Of a DNA stretch of 64,000 nt, positions 35,258 to 47,020 are shown in pieces (position 1 is the first letter of the stretch; each line of letters begins with the position of its first letter). The position numbers were made by a program, and so were the translations under genes. The notes beneath the pieces are model-generated. The model had not been told where the DNA came from and did no database searches. It saw nothing but the letters and a program-made list of their open reading frames with translations. Source of the DNA: Varroa destructor (Eukaryota > Arthropoda > Arachnida > Mesostigmata > Varroidae); assembly GCF_002443255.2 (NCBI RefSeq), contig NW_019211454.1:3072352-3136351 (forward strand), read 5' to 3'.

Positions 35258-36601
35258 ACAGGTTCCGACGTAAGTCAACCGGCTACATCCCCTCTCCCCC
35301 GGTCTCCCCTCATCCTACCCAAGATTATTATCTGATTGAAGCAAATTGTTTGCACATTGCGGTCGGTCGTACGTACTAATCGAACATAGAATAGTCTGTT
35401 TGTGGTGCTTCGGTGCAGTGAAATTGTTGCTATTGCATCATAAATAACTGCACCTAGCGTACAAGAAGTGAATCCTGCTGTTGCTGCCATTGTGGCCGGC
35501 AGAAATACGCGCGTTTACTTAGGAAACCCTTAATGGTATAACTCGGACTGTTATGTGCGGCGGTCAAGGTTCACGAAGAATAAGCTAATTGGATGATGCC
35601 TTCAGCGATGTCGGCTGTTCCACAGTCAAGATCATTAGAGAATTTGACCGATTCCCATTTACTTAATATGCCAGTATCGTTATTTGAAAGATTCTTGCTG
35701 TGTATGCCCGGCTATCGAAGCGAAACTATACAGAAATAAATTAGAAAGTGTGTACCTATCTAGATATTGCATAAAATAATGAAGCCACAATATGAGCGTT
35801 ATCGTATGCAAACAGACGGCCATGCGGCGAAATAATTAAGTTTATTTTTTATGGAATTAATTAGCATTTTTTTCTTTTTCTCTTTTTTTCTTATGCTACA
35901 ACAACCATTGCGCCCTAATTAGATAAATGTATTTGACAAATACCGTCTTTATATTATACTGTTCAGAACAGAACGGACTTTAATTTTCTCATACGAAAAA
36001 TTTACCTATTTTTGCCGTTTTCTTTTTTTTTCCATTCTATCATTTTCGAGAGCATTGAGGAAATTTAGAAATAGGTAGGACTAGAAGTCGACTGAAGAAT
36101 GATTCAATGCCGCTCTACAGGGAGGCGTTTCTTCAAGAACGCTTATTTCATATTCTAGACCCACTACGATCAGCATAAGACCATTGCAGTTGTTTCTGAT
36201 AAATAGTTGTGTCCTGTCAATCAAATTCAGCTCAGTGTATGACTTGTTCATCCACAACAATTTGAGAAAAACATATGGACATCGGCAAAAAACAAATATC
36301 TGCAATTATATACACTACGACGATAGTTGTCTCTCGGTAAAACCGGTTTATTGCTCTTCAAACTAAGCTCTATTCTTTAGTCAATTGGAATAATGCCTGT
36401 GTCAGCAAGCCATCTAATCATCCAGCTTCATCACTGCTGCTCTTCAGAAAAGGATTCATTTTATCTTATTACTATTGGCATAGTTCTATCGCTTGAGTTT
36501 GGATGGCAGCCATCGCGTACATCGGACGTTTCCCTTCTTTCTGTAACGGTGTAACCTTTTTCTACGGCATAGATCCTAACAAACGTTACTATACGTAGTT
36601 A

Positions 36602-36805
36602 TCAGGCACACTTCGCGCACGACCAAGCAGTGTCAACGGATCGACAGTCTGATTTAGCGTGCAGTGAATACCTTGTCCGAAGTGCTTCGAACTCTCCCTT
36701 TATCAGCTCAACTATTTCGTACTTTTCCTCTAGCGTAAACAACACCGTCGACTTTATGCCACTCGTTAGCCAAATAGTGATAGTGATATTAACAGCACTC
36801 GACAT
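36602..36805 (-). pseudogene. CENP-B/pogo-type HTH-like fragment, probable transposase relic
   Basis: From an ATG the minus frame reads 67 residues. Residues about 19 to 49 include FTLEEKYEIVELIKGEFEAL and then RTRYSLHAKSD. The CENP-B/Tigger N-terminal domain has a pattern close to LTLEEKLEIxxLIEEG, then IARxYGVSKST. The match covers the first helix well and the recognition helix loosely, and it lacks the basic KRKR start. The rest of a transposase (second HTH, DDD catalytic core) is not visible in any frame nearby, nor are terminal repeats. It reads as a short decayed remnant of a pogo-like element or a lone exon. The comparison uses recalled motifs, so a profile search is decisive. Confidence 0.28.
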
Positions 36806-37047
36806 TGTCTTATTACCTTCGTTTTAAGTGGACAGGGTCTTAGTAGCAATGAGTTTTATACGATTTGAATACCTTTTCAATAAAGCGTGACAAATCGGGA
36901 AAAGGAAGCGACGGCGGCATCAATTTTACGAGCCTCGTGTTTGTACGGGGACTTAATAGGTTCGTTTTGCAAAACGTAGAAGATCGAACAATACATCGTA
37001 TTTCTCAAAGTGGTCGGCCTAGGCAAGAAACGAGGCTCCGTGACAAT

Positions 37048-37068
37048 GACGACGACGACGACGACGAC
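37048..37068. repeat. (GAC)7 trinucleotide repeat
   Basis: Seven GAC units followed by AAC-type units. They would give an Asp run in one frame and a Thr run in another. Neither frame is otherwise convincing. Confidence 0.9.
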
Positions 37069-39098
37069 AACAACCGCAACAACCTGTGCACTTCAGCCTT
37101 TTCTAAGTCTTCTGGTGAACGCGGACAGGACACACAATAAACATTCGTATACCACTGAAACACAAGACTCTAGAAAGTACGCATTCATTCTATAGTGTGC
37201 CATTATTATATGGAAATGATCATTTAGTGATGAGTAGACAGGTGCCATAATGATTGTATAGATGCGAGTGACGGCGCCGTCGACTTACGCGCGGCCTATT
37301 TGTTTAGCATATTACGTACATGCATCGTGAAGGTGATACTTCCTTGATGGATTGTCTCCTACTGCAACTATGGCCTTTGATTGTGCTGCTCCTGCCCCTT
37401 CTGATACGCAAAAAGAAAGCAGCTGCAACACCCACTAATAACTCATTGTATTACTATTAGGCTGAATTTCTGTGGATATTCCTGACACTGATTTTCTCAG
37501 TGGAACATAATAACGTAGCCACCTTTCTAAGCAAGACGATCGGATCTGGTCACAACGAAAGACTGGAACACGGGCTCAGAGGTTCATTTAGCACGGATGC
37601 ATGAGTTTTGCATGAGCGTGCAAATCTTATCATCATCGAAGCAACAGATAGAAACTCTGGGACGTATATAATCAGGTGCGACGTTACGATAGATGTAATT
37701 GCCGTTGTGCCAACTGAATGCTAATGTAGCTGATATTACCCGTGCGTTTGGGTAATGTAAAAGCCATTACCACAGTGTCACTGTTAAAAGCATTGTTGAG
37801 AAGTTCTTCTACCCTGTGATCTTATATACGGCGAATTAGTAAGCGTTTGCCGCGGACCATTGAGTCCGCTAATAGCTTTTGCTAACGGTAGTCGCTATTA
37901 AAAAAAAAACGCGAATTCGTGACGTTTTGTTATGAAATTTACAACATTTGATAGAAATGAATCTTGCCGAACAGTTTGGCTTAACAAAAGTTTATGGATC
38001 AATGGTGGCTACTTTTAGAAGTTTGTTACTGATTATTTTAGCCTTCGGTGCAACTTTAACGTTACACAAATGTTCTGCCTCTATGCTTTAATACGACTTT
38101 AACCTTACAGTATTTCATTCGCTTACGAACTAGGCTGTCAACCTTGCATTTAACTTCCTGGTGGCCAAAACAGGCAAAAAATAAGCTGCTCAGTTATCCA
38201 TATAAGTCCCGTTACACTTTGACCATACGAAATTTTTACATAGCATCCCTATGTGAGTAAATATTATTGCTTTTTATACATTTTTCTTAGCGATTTTCCC
38301 TTATATCTTCTCGCTAAAATCATTCATTGAATCTTATGTCTTTAGATTTAGTTATTTAGACATTAGAAGCCATTCGGCAGAATGGCTTCGACCGATTAAA
38401 CAATTTATTTCTTGTTATATCTGATCTGATACATCAGAACCGATAGCTTGTTGTATTTGGCAAACTCTAAAGGTCTTAGCATACTCCTATGATGGTGAAT
38501 GCCAACAGACGCTTAGTCCATAATGCTGCTTTATGAAATAGAACCTTTTTCAAAATAATCGCGTAAAATTTCAGTGAAGTTTGCTTCTGAAGTAACTACT
38601 TGTCTACGTGTAATCTAGCATATTTTCTCGTTGAAAATGATTTCTGCGTCTCATCGTGCAGATCGCGTGTGCATGCATCGTGCTTGTGTGGCTGACGCCG
38701 CGACAACCGCCCTATCGATGGTAAACTCTAAAAGCGGCTTATGTATACATGTATAAGTTTACCAATATGATAAAATGGTAAAAACGGAAAAACTGCTTAT
38801 GACAGTCTACACCGAAAGCAAGATCAGATCTCTTTATGCAGTGGTCTGGCGGTTCTAGGGTAAATTGTGCTAACCCGCCTCGTTCCAGCTGTTCTAATGG
38901 CGCGCTAGCCATCAGCGCCTAAGTGAGTTGCTTTGTTAGTGCTACTTTTATAGTCATTGCTTTATGCTCTAATATGGTGTTTGGCACCATTCTTATGTCG
39001 CTTTTGCCAAGTACCGTAACGACATCGGCTAACTCGTATCTGTAAACGTCACCTGCTGTTATCAAAGTCAATCTGATACTGGTAGTTTTGCCGTCGCC

Positions 39099-39113
39099 GC
39101 TGCTGCTGCTGCT
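39099..39113. repeat. (GCT)5 trinucleotide repeat
   Basis: Five GCT units after a GCCGCCGT-like start. One plus frame reads five consecutive Leu, but it closes after about 20 codons. Confidence 0.85.
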
Positions 39114-39233
39114 AATGACGAAGCAGAAATTGTGGGGGACATTGAAGTTCTAAGGGGGAACTTATCATCTCAATAGCATCGTGCGACGACGTGTACCTGT
39201 GCGTGTGTATTTAACCTTTCTGCTCACCAACGG

Positions 39234-39329
39234 ATGGCCACTGTTCATTTGTTCGTCTTCGATTTCACCGCGCTTCTAGCGTTTCTGGGCATCCTTGCTA
39301 TCTCGCGCTTTCCTCCTGTAGGCTACTGA
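39234..39329 (+). CDS. Candidate micropeptide ORF, 31 residues, one membrane span
   Basis: ATGGCC in a fair context opens a 31-codon frame to TGA with mostly G or C third positions. The peptide MATVHLFVFDFTALLAFLGI continues for 11 more residues and is dominated by a single hydrophobic segment. That is the form of small membrane regulatory peptides, although I see no match to a named one. An ORF this short arises easily by chance. It is listed for its base composition and hydrophobic profile only. Confidence 0.15.
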   Translation: MATVHLFVFDFTALLAFLGILAISRFPPVGY

Positions 39330-39850
39330 TGCTGCATCTTCGTCTCTAACCCGTCATTATCTGAAGTTCTCTAAACTTGACGTTGGCAATTACGTCAAAT
39401 CGACTCAGAGTCATATTAACATGCCTGCGGTGCATCGGCAAATAGCCCTAGACAGTAGCATATTTTTGTTATTCCCTTTGGCTGCTTGAAGATCTGGACG
39501 CCTTATTCATTTTAACATGAACGACTAACGAAGAACCAGATGACAGAATAGGGAAGAGGAGGGACTCAACCCAAACATGACATATAAATTGACAAAAAAG
39601 AATTATAACACAGCGGTTCGACACCTCGGTATCTATTATAGCTTGTAGCCATTTCGTTCACAGACGCTCGAAGACAAACCGTTACTGAGAATTAATAAAT
39701 AACTTACTGAGGAACCTAGTCAGGTCTGCCGTGCTTATTCTGAAGTAAGTGAACCAAGGTTACGGGCACAGTTCAGTTAGGATTTAGCCACGGAACCAAA
39801 CCGACCATACGCGTACAACGCATTATCAGCAGCCAGATAATTAGGCCAAA

Positions 39851-40081
39851 ATGCGATCTCCGATTGCCTCTTGCTTTTTTCTGAGTGCAGTTTTTTATTG
39901 CCTGCGGACTCACCGTACTACCGAATGCGGCCGTTGGTGTGATGGGTGGCCATGCATAAACACATGTGCCGAATCTTCGAAGGCCTTCTCAGGCACTGGC
40001 ATAGCAGCTTACAGAGATATATTTTATAGTACAATGTCCTATATGTATACAGGGACGTGGTCTAAACCTTGTTTCGTTTAA
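39851..40081 (+). CDS. Candidate secreted cysteine-rich protein, 76 residues
   Basis: An intact ATG (A at -3, CCAAAATG) runs to TAA. The N-terminus has a hydrophobic core (PIASCFFLSAVFYCL) like a signal peptide. A cysteine cluster follows, CGRWCDGWPC then INTC, giving C-x3-C-x4-C-x3-C spacing. There is a last Cys near the end, and the second half is Ser/Tyr-rich. Such layouts occur in many small secreted arthropod proteins (cuticle, defence, gland products). I do not recognise the spacing as a known fold and assign no activity. No splice sites were needed to keep it open. Length alone does not exclude chance. Confidence 0.3.
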   Translation: MRSPIASCFFLSAVFYCLRTHRTTECGRWCDGWPCINTCAESSKAFSGTGIAAYRDIFYSTMSYMYTGTWSKPCFV

Positions 40082-40634
40082 AAGCGACCATTAATGTGTT
40101 TAGACTGAAATTACGGATGTTTATCGAATTCAGAGCATCATCGAGACGTGTGTTATATCGCACAAAGGAAGAGTAATTTTCATCATGAAGTAGCTAAAAC
40201 GAAACCGTCATGGCCATGATGAAACTGTTCTCTTAATAAAAAAATTCTGTTTTTTCTTCAGCAAACCCCACCTCAGCTATGGTCACATAGTTCATATTTG
40301 CACCAACTAAGGCCATACGGGAAGCCTAATATTAGCGGTCCCTGCTAGCACCTGAATAACTCTTACAGCTAATTTGACGAGCTAACAAAGTCTTAACACA
40401 GCGGATAAGTGTCAAATGTTCATGGAAATTCTCGAAAAAGCTACAGCAGTTCACGGTCTAGATATGGCCACTTTGGCCTGAGATAAATAAAAGTTACCGT
40501 TTCTGAGCGGCAAAAAAACACTGTTACAAAGTATATCTAGGTATATATACTGAGTTTCTGATTGCCTTCGTGTATTACTGTTTAGCCTATTTATTATCTG
40601 CAGTCTCCAATATTTATTTGTTATTTAATAGACG

Positions 40635-41018
40635 ATGGTTACAAATATTCTGTACCAATTAACTAGAAAGGTATCCATATTGCTTCCCCTTTTTTTATCT
40701 GTAATTTTTACTGGCAGTACCATTTTATTAAACCCTTCTCTACTGGTTGAAGTGACGAACTTCGGCGCAGTGAAATGCTACCATATTATCCGCAATAGCG
40801 GTATTTGTCAGAGCTTGGGATATCGCGGATGTCTGATAAGAGAGTATCGCATCATCCAGTTTTATTCCAGTGTCGGATATTATTCTTCCGGTATTGTGAT
40901 TACTAGTGAATTGATACAAGAGTACTTGTTAATGTTCGGGATTGTTACTTTGTTTGAAGCAGAGGCCAACTCTGTTTCCCCCCAGATCCGCTTCCCCCAC
41001 AATTTCCCCCGAGACTAA
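40635..41018 (+). CDS. Candidate membrane or secreted protein ORF, 127 residues
   Basis: The longest plus-strand ATG frame in the window, with a strong context (ACGATGG, A at -3 and G at +4), ends in TAA. Residues about 12 to 33 (KVSILLPLFLSVIFTGSTIL) form a hydrophobic segment after a basic start, like a signal anchor. The rest is Ile/Tyr/Ser-rich with four Cys, and the C-terminus is Pro/Phe-rich from a C-rich tract. About one frame of this length is expected by chance in the window, so context rather than length is the main support. No family is recognised. Confidence 0.25.
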   Translation: MVTNILYQLTRKVSILLPLFLSVIFTGSTILLNPSLLVEVTNFGAVKCYHIIRNSGICQSLGYRGCLIREYRIIQFYSSVGYYSSGIVITSELIQEYLLMFGIVTLFEAEANSVSPQIRFPHNFPRD

Positions 41019-42945
41019 ACACTGAGAGGAGTTTTCAGTTCCATTTTCTGAATATGAAGACAATGACGTTCCTAAATGTGGAAGTCGGATCGAACTGCGT
41101 TGGCTGTGTTGGTGGACATGTAGACTGCTCCTAGACAGCGGCTGCTAAGGTAGGAAGCATCCCCCCTACAGTTTATCGAAACAAATTGGATATATTATGC
41201 AAGTCAGCGTCGATAATTTGATCAGAATATCTTGTGGTAACAACAAGGACAACACCAAAACAATAACGTGACCATGTTATGTTGGCGCTAATATGATTGC
41301 CAGTGCTGTTGTTATGTTATCCATGTGCAGCATAACAATAAACGATGGATTGTTGACTATGTTTGACAGCTGAGCTTTCCTTTGTTTCGCGCCTTGCCTA
41401 TTATTTATATATACACTATTATTTTTCTACGTGTACGTATACAAATTTTTCGGCTGATTTCAAATCAACGGTTGCTGGCAACGATGGTGTGGTCAATAGA
41501 GAACAGAAGCAGAAAAGCGGCGCTTGCCGCCACAGAACTTTTCAGAGGTTTAAGAAATGAATAGAGCACCCTTCTGTTCAACGAACGGTCGGTCAGACAA
41601 TAACATATTTGTACACCACACTTAAATCTCAATGACTAAAATCATGGCAAAAAATCTGAGAAAGGCCTAATACATAAACGTTTTGGATGAAAAATGAAGA
41701 AAATTTTGACTTTTTTGGCCTATGAATACTTAGGTAAAATCGGGCGTAGGAAGCTTTGGTTGCAGGCGTTCTGCGTGTGTATCTCGTTATGCAGTGAGAA
41801 ACCAAAATTTTACCAAGAACTTAGACGAAGTAGCTAATAAAAGGCTTGCTATGGCTACTTTCTAAATCAAGATCAGTAACAATTTTGCGTTAATCAGTAT
41901 CTAATTGAAGTTGACCGGGACAGATACTTACATTGATTATACTTAAGCCGTTCAAAAATTATGATTACAATTCGAAGGTTTTTTTAGAAAGAACACGGAA
42001 AATAGCTTCCATATACGGACTGGAGAATGTCTTTTTTTCTAATGGGTAACAATAGGTTCAAAAATAAGCCTTGTAAATTGGTTTCTATTTAATACAGTCA
42101 CAGTAATTTTTTGAGCAGACGTTCATTTTCGCCATTGACCAGGCAAATAACCTTGCGTTTACGCCAGTTTTCATCGTGGCCTTCGTAAAAAGAGCACAAG
42201 CCATTTTGGATAATGTTCTTAGTGGCAAGAACTTGATCTTACAGGAAGTGCTAAAAATTATATAATAGATGGCAGTCATAGGGTACGGCATGAGATGGAT
42301 ACGCTTGATCCGCTGAAGATCCCCATTCTAGTTGTGTAACGGTGCTTCGGATCACTTTCATTGAAGCTTTTCCGAGCGATACGTTTCTGTATTAAGAGAT
42401 TGGGTATCCTTTGCACTTCTCAGTCGTCGCTTTGACCAACTATGCAGAATAGACTTTTCCCACGATATGTTCGCCAGATCTCAGAAGCTTATAATAAGTG
42501 CTGCCTACGCATATCCATATGGGACATTGTACTATAAAATATATCTCTGTAAGGTGCTATGCCAGTGCTAAAACTTTCCAGTCACAGATTCGGCAATATA
42601 CCATTAGCTCCTCATTGTACTAATTGCTCACTTACTATACTTTGCAGTACCAAGTATCGACGAGCAACAAAAATCTACGCTCAAAAAAAGAACGGCAACC
42701 TAATTCTTGAAGACCCATGATCGTGTGTGTGGGTAGTTAAGGCCAACATTGCCTGCATGCTGCTTAAACCTTAAATCGTTAAGTCCTTGATTTGAGCTTC
42801 AGCTGAATATACGCATATGTGTATATATAACTCAGCTCTTGTGCCCCGTTTTATCAGTTTATATTTAATATAAACCGTACAACCATGCATTTTACACGAT
42901 GAGATATTTTCATGACAAGGGCTAGCAAACGTTAACTTCAACAGT

Positions 42946-42966
42946 TATATATATATATATATATAT
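42946..42966. repeat. (TA)n microsatellite
   Basis: About ten TA units. It lies just upstream of the candidate exon beginning at 43032. Confidence 0.95.
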
Positions 42967-43031
42967 GTATAACTTTATCATATATCTTTTGTAGCTAAAC
43001 ATAATTAAGCTTTTGTAATTTGCGCCATTAG

Positions 43032-45219
43032 GTGTTCCACCAGACGGCCGACTTTCAACGTGTGTCGATGCCAAGGTATGAACCTCGACAACGACGTTTC
43101 ATTAAGACTAACAGGCAAATACATCACCCACTAGGCTATCTATATTTGAGCGGACAAGCTCTAGTCAGTCAGAAGGAAATAGGCTACTTGTTACCAATCG
43201 ATTTTCGTTTCTCCAGCGCCAGATTATGCGTTCGACGAACTCATTATACCTACAACAAATTGATACATAGATAGCACTATAATACATTAGTACTGACAGT
43301 GAAACGTATATATAAACACAACTAAACGAAACTAGTATACCGAACGTAAAGAAACAGAGTCATACAGCGGAGATATAGCTAACCTCCGCTCGTGCACAGT
43401 GAGCATGAACTTACCGTGCGACCCCAGAGTACGTACATGAATGAGCACTTTGGTAAACGTGGATACATTTAAAGCATTTAACGTACTTCACTTTACGCGA
43501 TGCAGTTAGCATGGATAAGTTCGTACCCATTCGTACCCAGCAACAAACTTACAATTACGATAATATATGTAATTAATGTATTAGATAATTTGACATCATA
43601 CCAACATCATTGCACCGAGTAATATCTATCATAATTATACGGGTTACAAAAAACTTTATTACCCATTATAGTACCTTCGTAAGACGTAGCATGTTGTGCG
43701 GATATCCGTGCGAAAACACGGAAGTCGACCAATTTTGAATATAAAATCAATTGCGTAAGGCCTCTTTAAAAATCATTATATTGCGCTTTACACAGTAGAG
43801 CCCTCTATGTATCGTCGGTCACAATACATCGATCAGGTGCTTATTACAGTCAGTGGACGTGAGGAGCTGAGGCACCCGTCTCTGCATAGGACTGTCGGCC
43901 ACTTACTCATACAAACGTAAAACTTTTATTATCATGCTACTTCTACACATTAGCAACGACTGCTATTGTCATTTCTAGGGGCGACAGTAGTACTAGAGAA
44001 GAACAAAGAATCCAAACGTGATCCAACTTCGAATAACGCACAATAGCAACCACACAACAGCCTTCTCGAAGTAGCGACAGCAACATCAATAATTTGTGCG
44101 AATTTATTTGTCTTTTTGGTTTTTGCCTTCTTCAATGCCCCCCACTTACCCTTGCCCTTCCTTCCCACTTTTAACTTGGTCTTCAAGAGCCAACGTTACT
44201 AGTCTTATTACATGTGCTATAATGGATACGTGTGGCGTATTCAACGATATACTAGTTATGTGGGCCTGCGCCGAAGGAAGAGACCTCATTGCACAGCGGC
44301 ATACGCGAGTTTTGCCAGCGGTAACGAACGTTATCGCTACGCCGGCAGTAATTAATACCGTAAAGTAAACAGTAGGTTAAATTACATGTTAACGTGCACG
44401 TCGTTCTAAGACGCGGGGAGAACAGTGCAGATATGTTCCTTTAAACGCATCTTGTGCGTTTGCTTCGTACACTCGAAATCGAATACGGCCTGCGCACAAT
44501 TGCACAGGCGTAAGAAGATTCGAATAGGTAATACCTTTTGCACGGCATCCTTTTTCGCATACGACAAATCTTCATCGCTAAAGTAGCATACAGTTTAGAT
44601 ATGTTCTAAACTTTTGTGTCGAACGTCTTCTCTAACTGATACGATTTCTCTCTAAGCCACGTAATTCAGTACCATTAGAGTAACTAAGCCGGTACATACC
44701 CCCACACGTTCATCTGTTGCTTTGCTGTTCCGCAGTGCTCTGTCTTTATGAAGACCACGAATCAGGCAAGAGCAGCTTCGATGGCCGTGATTTTGAGTCA
44801 TTAAAGTATACACGCCGAACACAGTAAAGGTATGAGTTGTCTGTCGGTCTTTGCGTGTATATATATATATATATGAACACAGACGCCACCTGCTTTTCAT
44901 TGAAATGGCTTGGGCATCACACCGTACCAGGGGAAAAGGGATAAAAGTGGCCGCGACTGACCAATAGCTGCAAAATACATCGTTTAGGAGCAAAAGCCTA
45001 CGGAGCTAATTAACTTACTGATAGTATAATATTAGCAATTGAATTTTTAACGTTGTACCAGCGTTGTAACGTTGCATATTATTCGTTTGTAATTGACAGG
45101 GAGTGCTACTTCTTAGCTATACATACTCACCATTTTGCACCACGTCCAGTTCTATTCTATGCAGCTTAGTAATATTAAAAAATTACCGTAGGACGTATTT
45201 GACCGAGAGCTTTGAATAG
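43032..45219 (+). CDS. Candidate three-exon gene fragment, unknown product
   Basis: Exon A (43032-43075) lies between GCGCCATTAG and GTATGA. It has G or C in most third positions (VFHQTADFQRVSMP) and leaves two bases. Exon B (44188-44320) follows an exceptional pyrimidine tract of nearly 80 bases (44101-44180) ending TTCAAG. It begins with the one base needed to finish the split Arg codon and runs 44 codons in phase (for example GVFNDILVMWACAEGRDLIA). It ends at GTAACG in phase 0. Exon C (45100-45219) follows TTCGTTTGTAATTGACAG, opens in phase 0 and reaches TAG after 39 codons. Introns would be about 1.1 and 0.8 kb. All phases agree, but exon C has a more random composition and is the weakest part. 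No family is recognised and the 5' end is unknown. Confidence 0.28.
44858..44874. repeat. (TA)n microsatellite
   Basis: About eight TA units. It would lie in the second intron of the 43032-45219 model. Confidence 0.9.
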
Positions 45220-46589
45220 ACTGTCTCATGTTGTTGACAATTGACCTATTCTTGAAAAAAAAGTCCTTCAGCGTTGGATGGAGATGAACAGGTTGCTTTA
45301 GCTAATTCTGCAGACGTCTTATGATCATTATGATTAAAGCAAATAAGTCTATAGCTTTTAGATACCCAGCTAAACCGAAAATTGTTGCCAATACAAAGTT
45401 CTATTAGTACAATCACAAACAAGCGATATAAAGTCGTGTTTATCGATAACCTTAACGTTGTTTTTGCGCCTTGCCCGAAGTATCACACGCATAATTCCCT
45501 ATTGGGAAAATCGTTGCTCGTGCGCTTTTTTCAGTAACACCCAGAGCTGATCAATACAACTCTCTAGTGAGGGTCTTCGAAAGCTTTGGCGCACCCTATT
45601 GGTCCGTCGATCCCTAGTACCGCAAAGATCAATGCATGTCTAGGTTTTTCTAGAGTCGAAGAAACATCCATGGAAAGCATGTGCTAGAAGCTTCAAAAGA
45701 AGGGTGTACGTATGCGATATGCCCCCCCCCACTCGTTATATTTCTCAGATACTGGTGCATCTATGGCCCTATTTAGTCATTTAGTTTTAGTTGCGATCTA
45801 AATGCAGCACAATTTCATACGAAACTGCATTGGGCCATGCATTGGGTGTAAGCCACCTATCGAGCTGATGTCACCGTCGAATCGGTGCAAGCTTTTTTCT
45901 GTCAATGAGTTCTGCTCGAAAATATTCTGATCACGCTAGGGACATATTGTAGTAATGGCATATAACAATCTAAGTTTATGCGCATAGCGTTGGTATATTT
46001 TCGCTGAAACGCAAAAAAGTTTTATGAGAGAAAATTGGGGAACGCGGTATCGACAATCACAGACTAAATAGCGACATTCACTCAGAGCTACTTCAGATTT
46101 CGATGCACGATCGCTGACCCAAACAACAGTTAAACTATCCACGCGGATACTTTTGCTTGAGTAAGCTAGGTGACGCCAACAGATAATCAGCCAACGACCC
46201 AGATTGAATTGACAGATGCGAAAACGGCGGCTCTGAATAGAATCTGGTGATGGATTTTCAATATGCCCTGTCCCCTTTTAATTGATTATTATTGCGGAAA
46301 GTGGCCGCGTGCAAACCTTCGAATATCATTACTTCTTCTACTGCCACTGTGATACTATGACAACTAAACTACTATTGTTATAACTGGTGAGCGAATCTCA
46401 GCCACATCACTGTATATACCTCACGCATAAATAGAACATCGAAGAGTGACGCGGATTCGCCAGTGTTTAGCTTTGCTGGCAAAAAGCTACCAGTCGTATA
46501 GAATAGCATGTTCGTGCGACAGCTATCAGAGTACCACAGCGGATTTGGGAGCTTGTGCCGTTGCGTGACTTCATCAAAACGGGGGTTTC

Positions 46590-46623
46590 GGAGGGAGGGA
46601 GGGAGGGAGGAAAGGAGGGAGGA
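46590..46623. repeat. (GGGA)n purine tract
   Basis: Four to five GGGA units then GGA variants. The plus strand is G-rich with short A spacers and could form a G-quadruplex. A second, shorter GGGA run follows at about 46838-46850. Confidence 0.9.
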
Positions 46624-46791
46624 ACTGTCGAAATGCCGTTCTGACGAAGGCAGAGAAGCACGAGGAGGCAGCCAACAGAGAATCGAAAGTCAATCATTCA
46701 TCCATGCAGGACAATGGAGAGCGACAGGTATATCTACTACCATTACCACGGCTACTATAACGACTACTGCTAACAAAGAGAGATACGGCAA

Positions 46792-46819
46792 ATCGATCGA
46801 TCGATCGATCGATCGATCG
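46792..46819. repeat. (ATCG)7 self-complementary repeat
   Basis: Seven perfect ATCG units. Because ATCGAT and GATC are palindromic, the tract is self-complementary and can extrude a cruciform. It is also dense in CpG and GATC sites, which is unusual beside the otherwise TA-dominated microsatellites. Confidence 0.95.
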
Positions 46820-46963
46820 TGAGTGAATAAAGACGAGTGGAGGGAGGGAGAAAGCTGGGGTGAAGTGGTGCAGCGAGCGGATGCTGATTTCTACCGAAGG
46901 TAACCCGACCAACGCCCATTGTCATTAAAAAGAAGGACTTCAACAGGAGCTAAAGTGGCAGAC

Positions 46964-47020
46964 TAGGGCATGTAGCCTAGCGATAAGCCGCTGACAACGG
47001 TGCAAGGGTCAGTAGTACTC
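46964..47020 (+). repeat. Degenerate tRNA-like / SINE-like segment
   Basis: GGGCATGTAGCCTAGCGATA resembles the 5' half of a tRNA or tRNA-derived SINE, including an A-box-like TGTAGCCTAGCGATAAG (46971-46987). A B-box position about 30 bases on reads AAGGGTCAGTAG and is badly eroded. No poly(A) tail or target duplication is seen. It could be an old SINE head or chance. Confidence 0.25.

Noticed and set aside
35860..36050. Strong T/C tracts as splice acceptors
   Set aside because: No AG with a following open frame of useful length was found.
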